Positions 43,816-50,835 of a DNA stretch of 52,621 nt are shown here, piece by piece. This stretch comes from an uncultured Mitsuokella sp. (GTDB lineage: Bacteria > Bacillota > Negativicutes > Selenomonadales > Selenomonadaceae). The DNA is taken from contig CAMCRT010000006.1 of assembly GCA_945877355.1 (NCBI GenBank), positions 1 to 52,621 of the forward strand, given 5' to 3'. Under the pieces are notes generated by a model. It was given only the letters and a program-made list of their open reading frames with translations. It did no database searches and was not told the DNA's origin. The position numbers and the translations under genes are program-made. Numbering within the stretch: position 1 is the first letter of the stretch; every line of letters starts with the position of its first letter.

Positions 43816-44760
43816 GTGAAGTGGGGAAAGGTGAGCGTTTCCGTGAAGAAGGAGGAGGCTGAGGTCGTCGCCTCCCTCTTTGATGACATCGATGCAGGTG
43901 GCGTCGAAATCGATGACCCGACCCTCACGGCGGAGGACTATAGCATCGTCGAATGGGCTGTGCCGCCTGCGCCGAGGGAGCAGGCGGCAGATCCCCGTGT
44001 GACAATTACGTCCTATCTGGCTGTGGACGATTCTCTAAAGGAACGGGTGGCAAGGCTGGGCGTACTTCTCAAGGAATATGCAGAGCGGACCGGTGCCTCC
44101 TATGGGGCGGAGGATGTGAAGCTTGACATCGTGGACGATGCCGACTGGGTCGATAATTGGAAGCAGTATTTTCATACCACAAAGGTGGGGAAGCGCACGG
44201 TCATCCAGCCAGCCTGGGAGAGCTATGCGCCGAAGGAGGGAGAGATTGTCCTCACCGTTGACCCCAGTGCTGCCTTCGGCACGGGGACCCATCCCACTAC
44301 GGCCCTTTGCATCCGTGCGATGGAGGACCTCGTCACCCCGGGAATGCGGGTTTTCGATGTGGGCACGGGCTCGGGCATCCTTGCAATCCTTGCGGCAAAG
44401 CTGGGGGCGGGAGAGGTCGTCGCCATGGACTACGATCCGGCGGCAGCCCAGTCCGCAGCGGAGAATGTGGCGCGAAATGGTGTGGAGAGCCTTGTCGAGA
44501 CGGGGCAGTCGGACCTTTTGCAGGCTTTTGAGGGAAAGGCGGATCTCGTCATCGCCAACATCATCGCCGATATTGTCATACGCCTGTTTGATACGCTGGA
44601 GGAGTCCCTGGCTCCCGGCGGGCGGCTCCTCGCCTCCGGCATCATCGACGAGCGGGCAGAGGATGTAAAGCAGGCGGGGAAAGCAAAGGGCTTCCGGGTC
44701 CAACGGGAATATCAGGAAAGTGGCTGGACCACACTGCTCTTTGGTCGGGAGGCGGAATAA
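43816..44760 (+). CDS. prmA: Ribosomal protein L11 methyltransferase
   Basis: A 314-residue SAM enzyme that trimethylates several amino groups of ribosomal protein L11. The N-terminal L11-recognition domain (about 1-95; VSVSVKKEEAEVVASLFDD, GVEIDDP) is followed by the catalytic Rossmann domain with AFGTGTHPTT and VFDVGTGSGILAILAAKLGAG. DLVIANIIADIVIRL gives the N-I-x-A active-site element. The GTG at 43816 is chosen: AGGAAGAGG lies upstream and MKWGKVSV matches the family N-terminus. The frame stays open back through the tRNA gene, which is accidental. One base overlaps rsmE. Confidence 0.95.
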   Translation: MKWGKVSVSVKKEEAEVVASLFDDIDAGGVEIDDPTLTAEDYSIVEWAVPPAPREQAADPRVTITSYLAVDDSLKERVARLGVLLKEYAERTGASYGAEDVKLDIVDDADWVDNWKQYFHTTKVGKRTVIQPAWESYAPKEGEIVLTVDPSAAFGTGTHPTTALCIRAMEDLVTPGMRVFDVGTGSGILAILAAKLGAGEVVAMDYDPAAAQSAAENVARNGVESLVETGQSDLLQAFEGKADLVIANIIADIVIRLFDTLEESLAPGGRLLASGIIDERAEDVKQAGKAKGFRVQREYQESGWTTLLFGREAE

Positions 44761-45524
44761 TGCGTCGCCTCTTTGTGCCGGAGCCCTTGGCAGAGGAGCT
44801 TGTCATCACAGGAGCAGATGCCCACCATCTCATGCATGTCATGCGAGCGAAATGCAAGGATATCATAGAGGTGGCTGGATGCGATGGCAGAGCAGGACGC
44901 ATGGAAATCGCAGGATTCACTTCTGAGGAAGTGCAGCTTCACCTTCTGGAATACATTCAGGAGGAAAAGGAGTCTCCCGTCGCCATCACACTCTATCAGT
45001 GCATTTTGAAGGGCGAAAAAATGGACTTCGTGGTGCAAAAGGCCGTGGAACTTGGGGCGGTGCGCCTTGTGCCGGTGGTGAGCAAGAACGTGGTGGTGCG
45101 CTTCGACGAGAAGAAGCAGGCAGCAAAATGCGCCCGCTGGCAGAAAATCGCCGACGAGGCTGCCAAGCAATGTGGCCGCTCCCGGAGGCTTACGGTCGAT
45201 CCTGTCATATCCTTTGAGGAGGTCGCGGGGCAGGCAGGAGAGAACCTGGTTTTTTGCTATGAGCTAGAGGAGCAAAGAACAATGGGAGAACTTCTCCAAA
45301 GCCTTGAGGGCGCGGAAATATCGCTCCTCATTGGGGCAGAGGGAGGCTTCACAGATGTGGAGGCAAAGCGTCTTTTGGAGGCCGGCGCCCACTGCGTGAC
45401 CCTTGGCCCGCGCATTTTGCGGGCGGAGACAGCCGCCCTTGCTGCCCTGACCATTCTCCAGTATGAGAAGGGCGATTTGGGCGGCAAAAGAAAGCCTCTC
45501 GATAGCGAAAGGAAAAGAACGTGA
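44760..45524 (+). CDS. rsmE: 16S rRNA (uracil(1498)-N3)-methyltransferase
   Basis: A 254-residue SPOUT-class methyltransferase. The N-terminal PUA-like part begins MRRLFVPEPLAEELVITGAD. The SPOUT knot at the C-terminus contains LLIGAEGGFTDVEA and LGPRILRAETAALAALTIL, both hallmarks. KGEKMDFVVQKAVELGA and IADEAAKQCGR are typical. prmA-rsmE-mtaB is a common order in Clostridia and related groups. ATG 44760 overlaps the prmA stop (TAATG), with GGGAGG upstream. Confidence 0.96.
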   Translation: MRRLFVPEPLAEELVITGADAHHLMHVMRAKCKDIIEVAGCDGRAGRMEIAGFTSEEVQLHLLEYIQEEKESPVAITLYQCILKGEKMDFVVQKAVELGAVRLVPVVSKNVVVRFDEKKQAAKCARWQKIADEAAKQCGRSRRLTVDPVISFEEVAGQAGENLVFCYELEEQRTMGELLQSLEGAEISLLIGAEGGFTDVEAKRLLEAGAHCVTLGPRILRAETAALAALTILQYEKGDLGGKRKPLDSERKRT

Positions 45525-46816
45525 AAGTTGCATTTATGACCCTTGGCTGCAAGGTCAATCAATTTGAGACGGAGACCATGGAGGGGCTTTTCAAGCAGAA
45601 GGGCTACGCGGTTGTTCCCTTTGAGGAAGCGGCGGATGCCTACGTGGTCAATACCTGCTCCGTGACGAGCCTCGGGGACCGCAAGAGCCGGCAGATGATA
45701 CGCCGGGCCCATCGGGCGAATCCCAGGGCCGTCATCGCCGTCTGCGGCTGCTATGCCCAGGTGTCCCCTGAGGAAATCAAGGCCATCGAGGGCGTGCGGG
45801 TCGTCCTGGGGACAAAGGATAGGGGACACATTGTGGAGTACGTGGAGCAGGCTCTGGAGGAGACGGGGCAGCTTGTCCAGATCGAAAACGTCATGGAGCG
45901 CAGCGATTTTGAGGATATCCCCATTTATGACAGTCCTGCTCGTACACGGGCCTTCCTCAAAATCGAAGATGGCTGCGAGAACTTCTGCTCCTACTGCATC
46001 ATCCCCTATGCCCGGGGGCCTGTAAAGTCGCGTATTCCGGAGCATGTCCGGCGGGAGGCGGAAAAGCTCGTCCAGATGGGGTTTCAGGAAATTGTCCTGA
46101 CGGGTATCCATCTGGGGGCCTACGGCAGGGATCTTGCGGGCAATCTGACCCTAGCCGATGCCTGCCGTGCCGTGCTCTCTGTGCCGGGACTTCGCAGGCT
46201 CCGTTTGGGCTCTCTGGAGTCCATCGAGCTGACGCCTGAGCTCTTTTCTCTCCTGCGGGAGGAGGAGTGCTTCTGTGCCCATCTCCATCTGCCTCTCCAG
46301 GCGGGAAGCGACAGGGTGCTTCATGATATGAATCGCCACTACACGACGGAGGATTACGCCCGCCTCATCGAGACGGTGGAGCGGGAGGTGCCGGGAATCG
46401 CTGTATCCACGGATATCATTGTAGGCTTTCCCGGGGAGACAGAGGAGGATTTTTCTGACGCTCTTTCCTTCGTGGAGAAGATGAATTTTTCCCGCATGCA
46501 CGTATTCCCCTACTCAAAGCGGGAGGGGACGCCGGCTGCCAGGCGGAAGGATCAGGTGCCTGAGCCGGTGAAAAAGGAGCGGGCTCATCGCATGCAGGAG
46601 CTTGCTGCACGAAAGACCCGGAAATATGAGGCGACCTTTGTGGGAAGGACGATGGATGTGCTCTTCGAGACAGAGAAGGAGGGCGTGACGGACGGATTGA
46701 CGGAAAATTATATCCGGGTCTATACAGAGGATCTGGTCTCCTGCGGCGAGCTTTATCCCATGCATCTCGTGGAGCCCTATCGGGATGGGCTTTTGGGAAT
46801 ACGGGCGGATTCTTGA
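45521..46816 (+). CDS. mtaB: tRNA t6A37 methylthiotransferase MtaB
   Basis: A 431-residue radical SAM methylthiotransferase that converts t6A to ms2t6A at position 37 of ANN-decoding tRNAs. The N-terminal UPF0004 domain has ligands in TLGCKVNQFE, VNTCSVTS and AVCGCYAQ. The radical SAM cluster is in CENFCSYCIIPYARG. A C-terminal TRAM domain (about 370-431) binds tRNA. The start is a GTG overlapping the rsmE stop. Motif VNQFET separates MtaB from MiaB and RimO. It depends on sulfur and cluster supply from enzymes such as the cysteine desulfurase earlier in the window (inference). Confidence 0.95.
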   Translation: MKVAFMTLGCKVNQFETETMEGLFKQKGYAVVPFEEAADAYVVNTCSVTSLGDRKSRQMIRRAHRANPRAVIAVCGCYAQVSPEEIKAIEGVRVVLGTKDRGHIVEYVEQALEETGQLVQIENVMERSDFEDIPIYDSPARTRAFLKIEDGCENFCSYCIIPYARGPVKSRIPEHVRREAEKLVQMGFQEIVLTGIHLGAYGRDLAGNLTLADACRAVLSVPGLRRLRLGSLESIELTPELFSLLREEECFCAHLHLPLQAGSDRVLHDMNRHYTTEDYARLIETVEREVPGIAVSTDIIVGFPGETEEDFSDALSFVEKMNFSRMHVFPYSKREGTPAARRKDQVPEPVKKERAHRMQELAARKTRKYEATFVGRTMDVLFETEKEGVTDGLTENYIRVYTEDLVSCGELYPMHLVEPYRDGLLGIRADS

Positions 46817-46897
46817 GTTCTTTGCAGGGATTTTCGACAAAAGGTCGAATGAAGAATGTAAGGAAGAATATTTGGATAATTTTGTAGGAGGGATAAA

Positions 46898-47242
46898 ATG
46901 GATTGCATCTTTTGCAAGATCGCAGCGGGGGAGATCCCCGCAACGGTTGTCTATGAGGATGATCTCGTCAAAGCCTTCCGGGATCTGGAGCCCCAGGCGC
47001 CGGAGCACGTGCTCATCATTCCTAAGAAGCACTTGGGAAGCCTCTTGGAGCTACAGCAGGAGGATAAGGAGCTGGCAGCCCATATCCTGGTGGATGTGGT
47101 GCCGAAGCTGGCGAAAGACCTTGGCGTGGCAGAAAAAGGCTTCCGCATTGTCTGCAACACAGGGGAGGAAGGCGGTCAGACCGTACACCATCTTCATGTA
47201 CATCTGCTCGGTGGCCGGTCCATGCAGTGGCCCCCGGGCTGA
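46898..47242 (+). CDS. hinT: HIT family nucleotide-binding protein (HinT)
   Basis: A 114-residue histidine-triad protein, a purine nucleoside phosphoramidase. The N-terminal MDCIFCKIAAGEIPA holds the zinc-type cysteines, and the catalytic triad is HHLHVHLLGGR at about residues 97-107. Length is standard. The ATG is preceded by AGGAGGG. An 81-bp gap separates it from mtaB and contains only a short 6-bp inverted repeat without T tract. No strong promoter was recognised, so co-transcription with mtaB is possible. Confidence 0.95.
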   Translation: MDCIFCKIAAGEIPATVVYEDDLVKAFRDLEPQAPEHVLIIPKKHLGSLLELQQEDKELAAHILVDVVPKLAKDLGVAEKGFRIVCNTGEEGGQTVHHLHVHLLGGRSMQWPPG

Positions 47243-47351
47243 AAAAAAATAGATGAAATTATCAAAAAAAGAAGGAATTTGGAAATCCCACGGCGAAATA
47301 AACCGTAGGAATTAAGGAAGCTGGAACAGATTGCATAGGGAGGGTTTTATC

Positions 47352-47732
47352 ATGGCAACGATCAAGAAAATACTCGTTCCTGTCGATGGCTCCGTCAATG
47401 GTTGCAAGGCGGTCGATGAAGCGATTTTTGTCGCGGGCAAGTGCAAGGCAAGCCTCGATTTTGTCTATGTGGCAAGCAATATCAACAAGGACATTCCGAG
47501 CCATATCGTCTTTGACCGTATCTGGGAGAAAATCCCGAAGGACATGAAGGCGACGAAGCACGTGGAGACGGGCAATATCGCAAAGGCCATCCTCAACACG
47601 GCAGAGTCGGAGGATGCGGACATGATCATCATGGGCAGCCGCGGCCTGGGGCTCTTCAAGGGCGCCCTCATTGGCAGCGTCAGCCAGAAGGTTGTGGAGG
47701 AGTCAAAGATTCCTGTCATGGTTGTCAAGTAA
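47352..47732 (+). CDS. Universal stress protein family (single UspA domain)
   Basis: A 126-residue UspA-fold protein. The N-terminal KKILVPVDGSVNGCKAVDEAI and C-terminal ATP-binding motif GSRGLGLFKGALIGSVS (G-x2-G-x9-G-S) indicate an ATP-binding member. VVEESKIPVMVVK closes the domain. GGGAGGG precedes the ATG at 47352. The 109-bp gap after hinT is A-rich with a short ACGG/CCGT repeat and no clear promoter. A terminator follows the stop. The cellular role is not deducible from sequence. Confidence 0.93.
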   Translation: MATIKKILVPVDGSVNGCKAVDEAIFVAGKCKASLDFVYVASNINKDIPSHIVFDRIWEKIPKDMKATKHVETGNIAKAILNTAESEDADMIIMGSRGLGLFKGALIGSVSQKVVEESKIPVMVVK

Positions 47733-47755
47733 CCACAAGTACCGTACAAAGAAAG

Positions 47756-47785
47756 GGCGGGGGACACATGTCCCTCGTCTTTTTT
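47756..47785 (+). terminator. Intrinsic terminator after the universal stress protein gene
   Basis: A 10- to 11-bp G-rich stem (47756-47766 with 47769-47779; two G-T wobbles) is followed by six T residues at 47780-47785. It separates the prmA-to-usp group from the secreted esterase gene. Confidence 0.88.
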
Positions 47786-47796
47786 GCGCCCAAAAC

Positions 47797-47826
47797 TGGA
47801 CAATCGTATTAATAAATAAATAATAT
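47797..47826 (+). promoter_or_regulatory. Candidate promoter of the tannase-like gene
   Basis: TGGACA (47797-47802), 18-bp AT-rich spacer, TAATAT (47821-47826), just past the terminator. The leader of about 80 nt ends with a small CGAAG-TAC-CTTCG hairpin (47888-47900) next to the ribosome site. The match to consensus is moderate. Confidence 0.45.
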
Positions 47827-47914
47827 TTTTCTAAAAACAGGACAAGGAGTTTCCGATAGAATACCACCCATCGAAAGAAATGCAAGGCGAAGTACCTTCG
47901 AAAGGATGATTCTA

Positions 47915-49600
47915 TTGAAGAAGAAATGGAAACCTGCACTGACGCTGGCCGTGATGGGAGCACTTTTCTCTCCCGTAGCAGGTCAGGCCGCTTCGCCGGA
48001 CGTGACGGCGGCGGTGCAGCAGACCGCGCAGCAGGAGTCCCAGAAGTCAGCTCAGACGTATCCCTTGGACTTTGATGCGAAAGCCTTCACAAAGGAGGAG
48101 CAGATCCTCAATGGGAAAACGGTCGCTTATCGTGCCTACAAGGGGATCGTCTATGTGGCGAATCCCGTATCGAAGGACAGCGAGACCATGGACATCTACG
48201 TGCCGGAGGCTTATTTCGAGAATGGTACGGTAAACGGCTACACGCGAACGACGGCTCCCATATTTCTCCCCAACGGGGTCGGCGGCTATATGCCGGGCAG
48301 CATTGCAGCGCCAAGTGCGAATGACCGAATGAGCGGCGGTGCAAATGCCTCCCTCGTGGCACTCTCCCGCGGCCTCGTGGTGGCAGCACCTGCCATCCGC
48401 GGGCGCACGACGGAGGAAAATGGCGTGTATGTGGGAAAGGCGCCAGCCTTCATTGTGGACTATAAGGCAGCGGTTCGCTATCTGCGGCATAATGCGGACA
48501 AGCTCCCGGCAGGCAACGTTGAGCGCATCATATCGGATGGAACGAGTGCAGGCGGCGCACTCTCGGCGCTTCTGGGCTCCACAGGCAACAGCCACGACTA
48601 TGACGCGGAGCTAAAGGCCATCGGCGCGGCAAGCGAGCGGGATGATATCTATGGCTCCATGGACTACTGCCCCATCACGAACCTCGACCATGCGGATATG
48701 GCCTACGAGTGGATGTTCCATGGCGTCAATACGGCGTATCAGCGCTCGGGAGCGATGATGGCCCCCGGTGGCGCGTCGAGCGGCATGACACCGCCAGCGG
48801 GAATGACACCCCCCGCCGGCATGATGCTTTCAGAAGGAATGGTACCCCCTTCTGGCACTAGCTCTACAGCCTCCAGTGAGGGGAGCGTCACAGACCGGCC
48901 GGATGGAGCACCGACGGAGAGCACCTCTGGCACGGAGATGACAGCAGAGGAAATCAAGACCTCTGGTGAGCTCAAGGCACTTTTCCCGGCATATCTCAAT
49001 GGCCTTGGTCTAAAAGACAAGGCAGGGAATGATCTGCGGCTGAATGAGAATGGTACGGGAAGCTTTGCCGAGTATATCAAAAACATCTACCGTTCCTCTG
49101 CCCAGTCGGCACTCGACGCAGGAGAGGATCTGTCTGGGATTCTCTGGCTTACGGTGGAAAATGGCAAGGTGACCGAGGTGGATCTCGCCAAATACGCTGC
49201 CTGGGCAACGCGGCTGAAGGCAGCGCCTGCCTTTGACAAGCTGGATCTCTCCTCAGGAGAAAATGATGAGTTCGGCACGACGGCCAATGTGCCACGTCAC
49301 TTCACGCCCTATTCGATGCTCCACGGAACAAAGGAAGGGGAGATGGCGCCTTCGACGGACATCACCCGCTTGAATCCCATGTACTATATCGGAAAGACCG
49401 GCGTGACGGTCGCCCCCCATTTCCGCATCCGACATGGAGCGAAGGATCGCGACACGAGCATCGTCATACCGGCACTCCTCGCGCTGAAGCTCCAGCAAAA
49501 TGGCATAGATGTGGACTTTGCTTCTCCCTGGGGGAAGGGACATGCGGGCGACTACGATCTCACAGAGCTCTTTGACTGGGTGGATCGTATTTGCAAATAA
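47915..49600 (+). CDS. Secreted tannase-like alpha/beta hydrolase (subtype B)
   Basis: A 561-residue exported esterase that by family would hydrolyse gallate esters of plant tannins. A Sec signal peptide (KKKWKPALTLAVMGALFS then AGQAA) spans about 1-28. Triad candidates, numbered from the TTG at 47915, are Ser211 in DGTSAGG, Asp511 in HGAKDRDTS and His543 in GKGHAGDYD. The Asp-to-His spacing of 32 equals that recalled for the Lactobacillus plantarum tannase (D419/H451). Between Ser and Asp lies a low-complexity insertion at about residues 286-345 (GMTPPAGMTPPAG and Ser/Thr-rich sequence). TTG 47915 is preferred because AAAGGA is eight bases upstream; ATG 47906 is the alternative. It has its own terminator-bounded unit. 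Feruloyl or other esters are possible substrates. Confidence 0.8.
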   Translation: MKKKWKPALTLAVMGALFSPVAGQAASPDVTAAVQQTAQQESQKSAQTYPLDFDAKAFTKEEQILNGKTVAYRAYKGIVYVANPVSKDSETMDIYVPEAYFENGTVNGYTRTTAPIFLPNGVGGYMPGSIAAPSANDRMSGGANASLVALSRGLVVAAPAIRGRTTEENGVYVGKAPAFIVDYKAAVRYLRHNADKLPAGNVERIISDGTSAGGALSALLGSTGNSHDYDAELKAIGAASERDDIYGSMDYCPITNLDHADMAYEWMFHGVNTAYQRSGAMMAPGGASSGMTPPAGMTPPAGMMLSEGMVPPSGTSSTASSEGSVTDRPDGAPTESTSGTEMTAEEIKTSGELKALFPAYLNGLGLKDKAGNDLRLNENGTGSFAEYIKNIYRSSAQSALDAGEDLSGILWLTVENGKVTEVDLAKYAAWATRLKAAPAFDKLDLSSGENDEFGTTANVPRHFTPYSMLHGTKEGEMAPSTDITRLNPMYYIGKTGVTVAPHFRIRHGAKDRDTSIVIPALLALKLQQNGIDVDFASPWGKGHAGDYDLTELFDWVDRICK

Positions 49601-49656
49601 ATGAGCTATTGCTCGAACTCTTGATGACTGTATCGATAAAAGGATGGTGCATTCCC

Positions 49657-50445
49657 ATGAAAAACCGCAAGATGAAACAAATCGCCGTAGCCCTCGCAGC
49701 CGCTTTTGGCGTCGGGCTTCTCTCGGGAACGACACAGGCAGCCGAGAAAGCGCCGGCTCCCCGGGTCGAGAATCCGCAGCAGGGCCAGCAGGAAGCCAGG
49801 CAGCAGGCAGATCGGCAGCAGGAGCCGCAGAAGGATAAGGAAAAGACCGAGCGGAGCGATAATAAAAAGGCACAGCAGGATAAGAAGAATCCGCAGGACA
49901 AGCCGGAGCAGAGCCAGGATAAAAACCAGAATCGGGATAAAGATAAAGCAGAGAACAATAGGCGGGACAGGAATCAGCCTGTTGAGCAAGCAAAGGGGAA
50001 GGATGTACAGCAGAAGCAGCCATCCCAGCCTATCCAGTCTATCCAGCCGAATGGTCAGCAGGCGGAGCGCCGCGCTGTGCTTCTCCCGACGCTGTATTCT
50101 GTTGGCACGCTGAGCACGGATTCCACCGCAATGCAGCCGCTCTCCATCTTCTCCCACAGCAAGAAGTCGAAGGAGCAGCTGGAGAAGGAACGCCGGGAAA
50201 AGGAGAAGCGGGAGGAAGAGCTTCGCAAGAAGAAGGAAAGGGAAGAGCGGGAAAAGCGTGATCGGGAGCGTCGCGAGCGGGAAAAGCAGGAGCAGAAGGA
50301 CAGGCAGGCTCACAATGGCTATCGAAACGATTGGAATCGCCCCTTTGATCATAAGCCCTTTGAAGAGCATCGTGCCGTATCCACCATTGCAACGGAGGAC
50401 TTGGTAGCAGCTGTCGATGCAGCCATGGAGACCATCGAATTTTAA
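49657..50445 (+). CDS. Unrecognised secreted charged protein with ER/K helix
   Basis: A 262-residue protein of no family I recognise. The signal peptide (KQIAVALAAAFGVGLLSG, cleavage near TTQA-AEK) spans about 1-26. Residues 27-135 are low-complexity Gln/Lys/Asp/Asn/Glu rich and probably disordered. A short apolar patch (RAVLLPTLYSVGTLSTDST) follows. Residues 172-217 are almost only Glu, Arg and Lys with a regular i to i+4 charge pattern, expected to form a single alpha helix or coiled coil. The C-terminus ends EDLVAAVDAAMETIEF. The ATG at 49657 has AAAGGA 13 bases upstream, rather far. It lies 56 bp after the tannase-like gene without terminator, so co-expression is likely. A periplasmic spacer or envelope-linked protein is conceivable; no function is claimed. 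Confidence 0.7.
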   Translation: MKNRKMKQIAVALAAAFGVGLLSGTTQAAEKAPAPRVENPQQGQQEARQQADRQQEPQKDKEKTERSDNKKAQQDKKNPQDKPEQSQDKNQNRDKDKAENNRRDRNQPVEQAKGKDVQQKQPSQPIQSIQPNGQQAERRAVLLPTLYSVGTLSTDSTAMQPLSIFSHSKKSKEQLEKERREKEKREEELRKKKEREEREKRDRERREREKQEQKDRQAHNGYRNDWNRPFDHKPFEEHRAVSTIATEDLVAAVDAAMETIEF

Positions 50446-50514
50446 GGCGCAGCCTCAATAGACGCACAAAAGACATTTCATACAGGACACTGGAGAAAAA
50501 GTCATAGATTTTTC

Positions 50515-50543
50515 TTGCAAAACTGTATGCTTTGTGCTATTCT
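50515..50543 (+). promoter_or_regulatory. Promoter of the leuA T-box leader
   Basis: TTGCAA (50515-50520), 17-bp spacer, TATTCT (50538-50543), placing the transcript start near 50550, just ahead of the T-box stem I. Confidence 0.65.
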
Positions 50544-50549
50544 AGTAAA

Positions 50550-50814
50550 CGTCATAAGCAAATGCGACGAACAGGAATAGTAGGAAGTCCCGGAGCTCTT
50601 AGAGATCTGCCGCTTGGTGCAAGGCAGAAGCGATGGCTTTTCCGAACTCGCCTGGAAGCAGCCCGCTGAAATGAGAAGTAGGTAGGGACGGGAGGCGCCC
50701 GTTAGAGCGGCAGGGCTTGTAGGAGCCTGCAAGAGGTGCACGTTTGTGCATGAAGCTGAGTGGTAACACGGAGAAATCCCCTTCGTCTCACGGTCGTGAG
50801 GCGAGGGGGTTTTA
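50550..50814 (+). promoter_or_regulatory. T-box riboswitch, leucine specific (CTC specifier)
   Basis: A leader RNA that senses uncharged tRNA and controls termination ahead of leuA. Stem I shows the conserved AGAGATCTGCCGCTTGGTG region (about 50599-50617). The specifier loop CCGAACTCGCCTGGAAG contains CTC at 50647-50649 after GAA, a leucine codon matching the downstream gene. The T-box element GAGTGGTAACACGG (50758-50771) contains TGGT (50761-50764), whose last base would pair with discriminator A of tRNA-Leu. The terminator half follows. The 391-bp gap between the charged-protein gene and leuA is explained by this element. Confidence 0.92.
50778..50814 (+). terminator. T-box regulated terminator
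   Basis: A stem of about 14 bp (50778-50791 with 50796-50809, loop GGTC) followed by TTTT. Its 5' half overlaps sequence that would pair in the antiterminator with the T-box element, the usual switch. Confidence 0.88.
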
Positions 50815-50835
50815 GTTTGTAGGGAGGGCTTTTTC

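Noticed and set aside
46833-46849. Inverted repeat TTCGAC/GTCGAA between mtaB and hinT as a terminator
   Set aside because: Only six base pairs and no T tract follow. It could be a protein site but nothing supports that.
49606-50370. 254-codon minus-strand Leu/Ile/Pro-rich frame opposite the charged secreted protein
   Set aside because: Antisense of Lys/Glu/Gln codons gives Leu/Phe-rich sequence that imitates a membrane protein. The + strand frame has a signal peptide and start.
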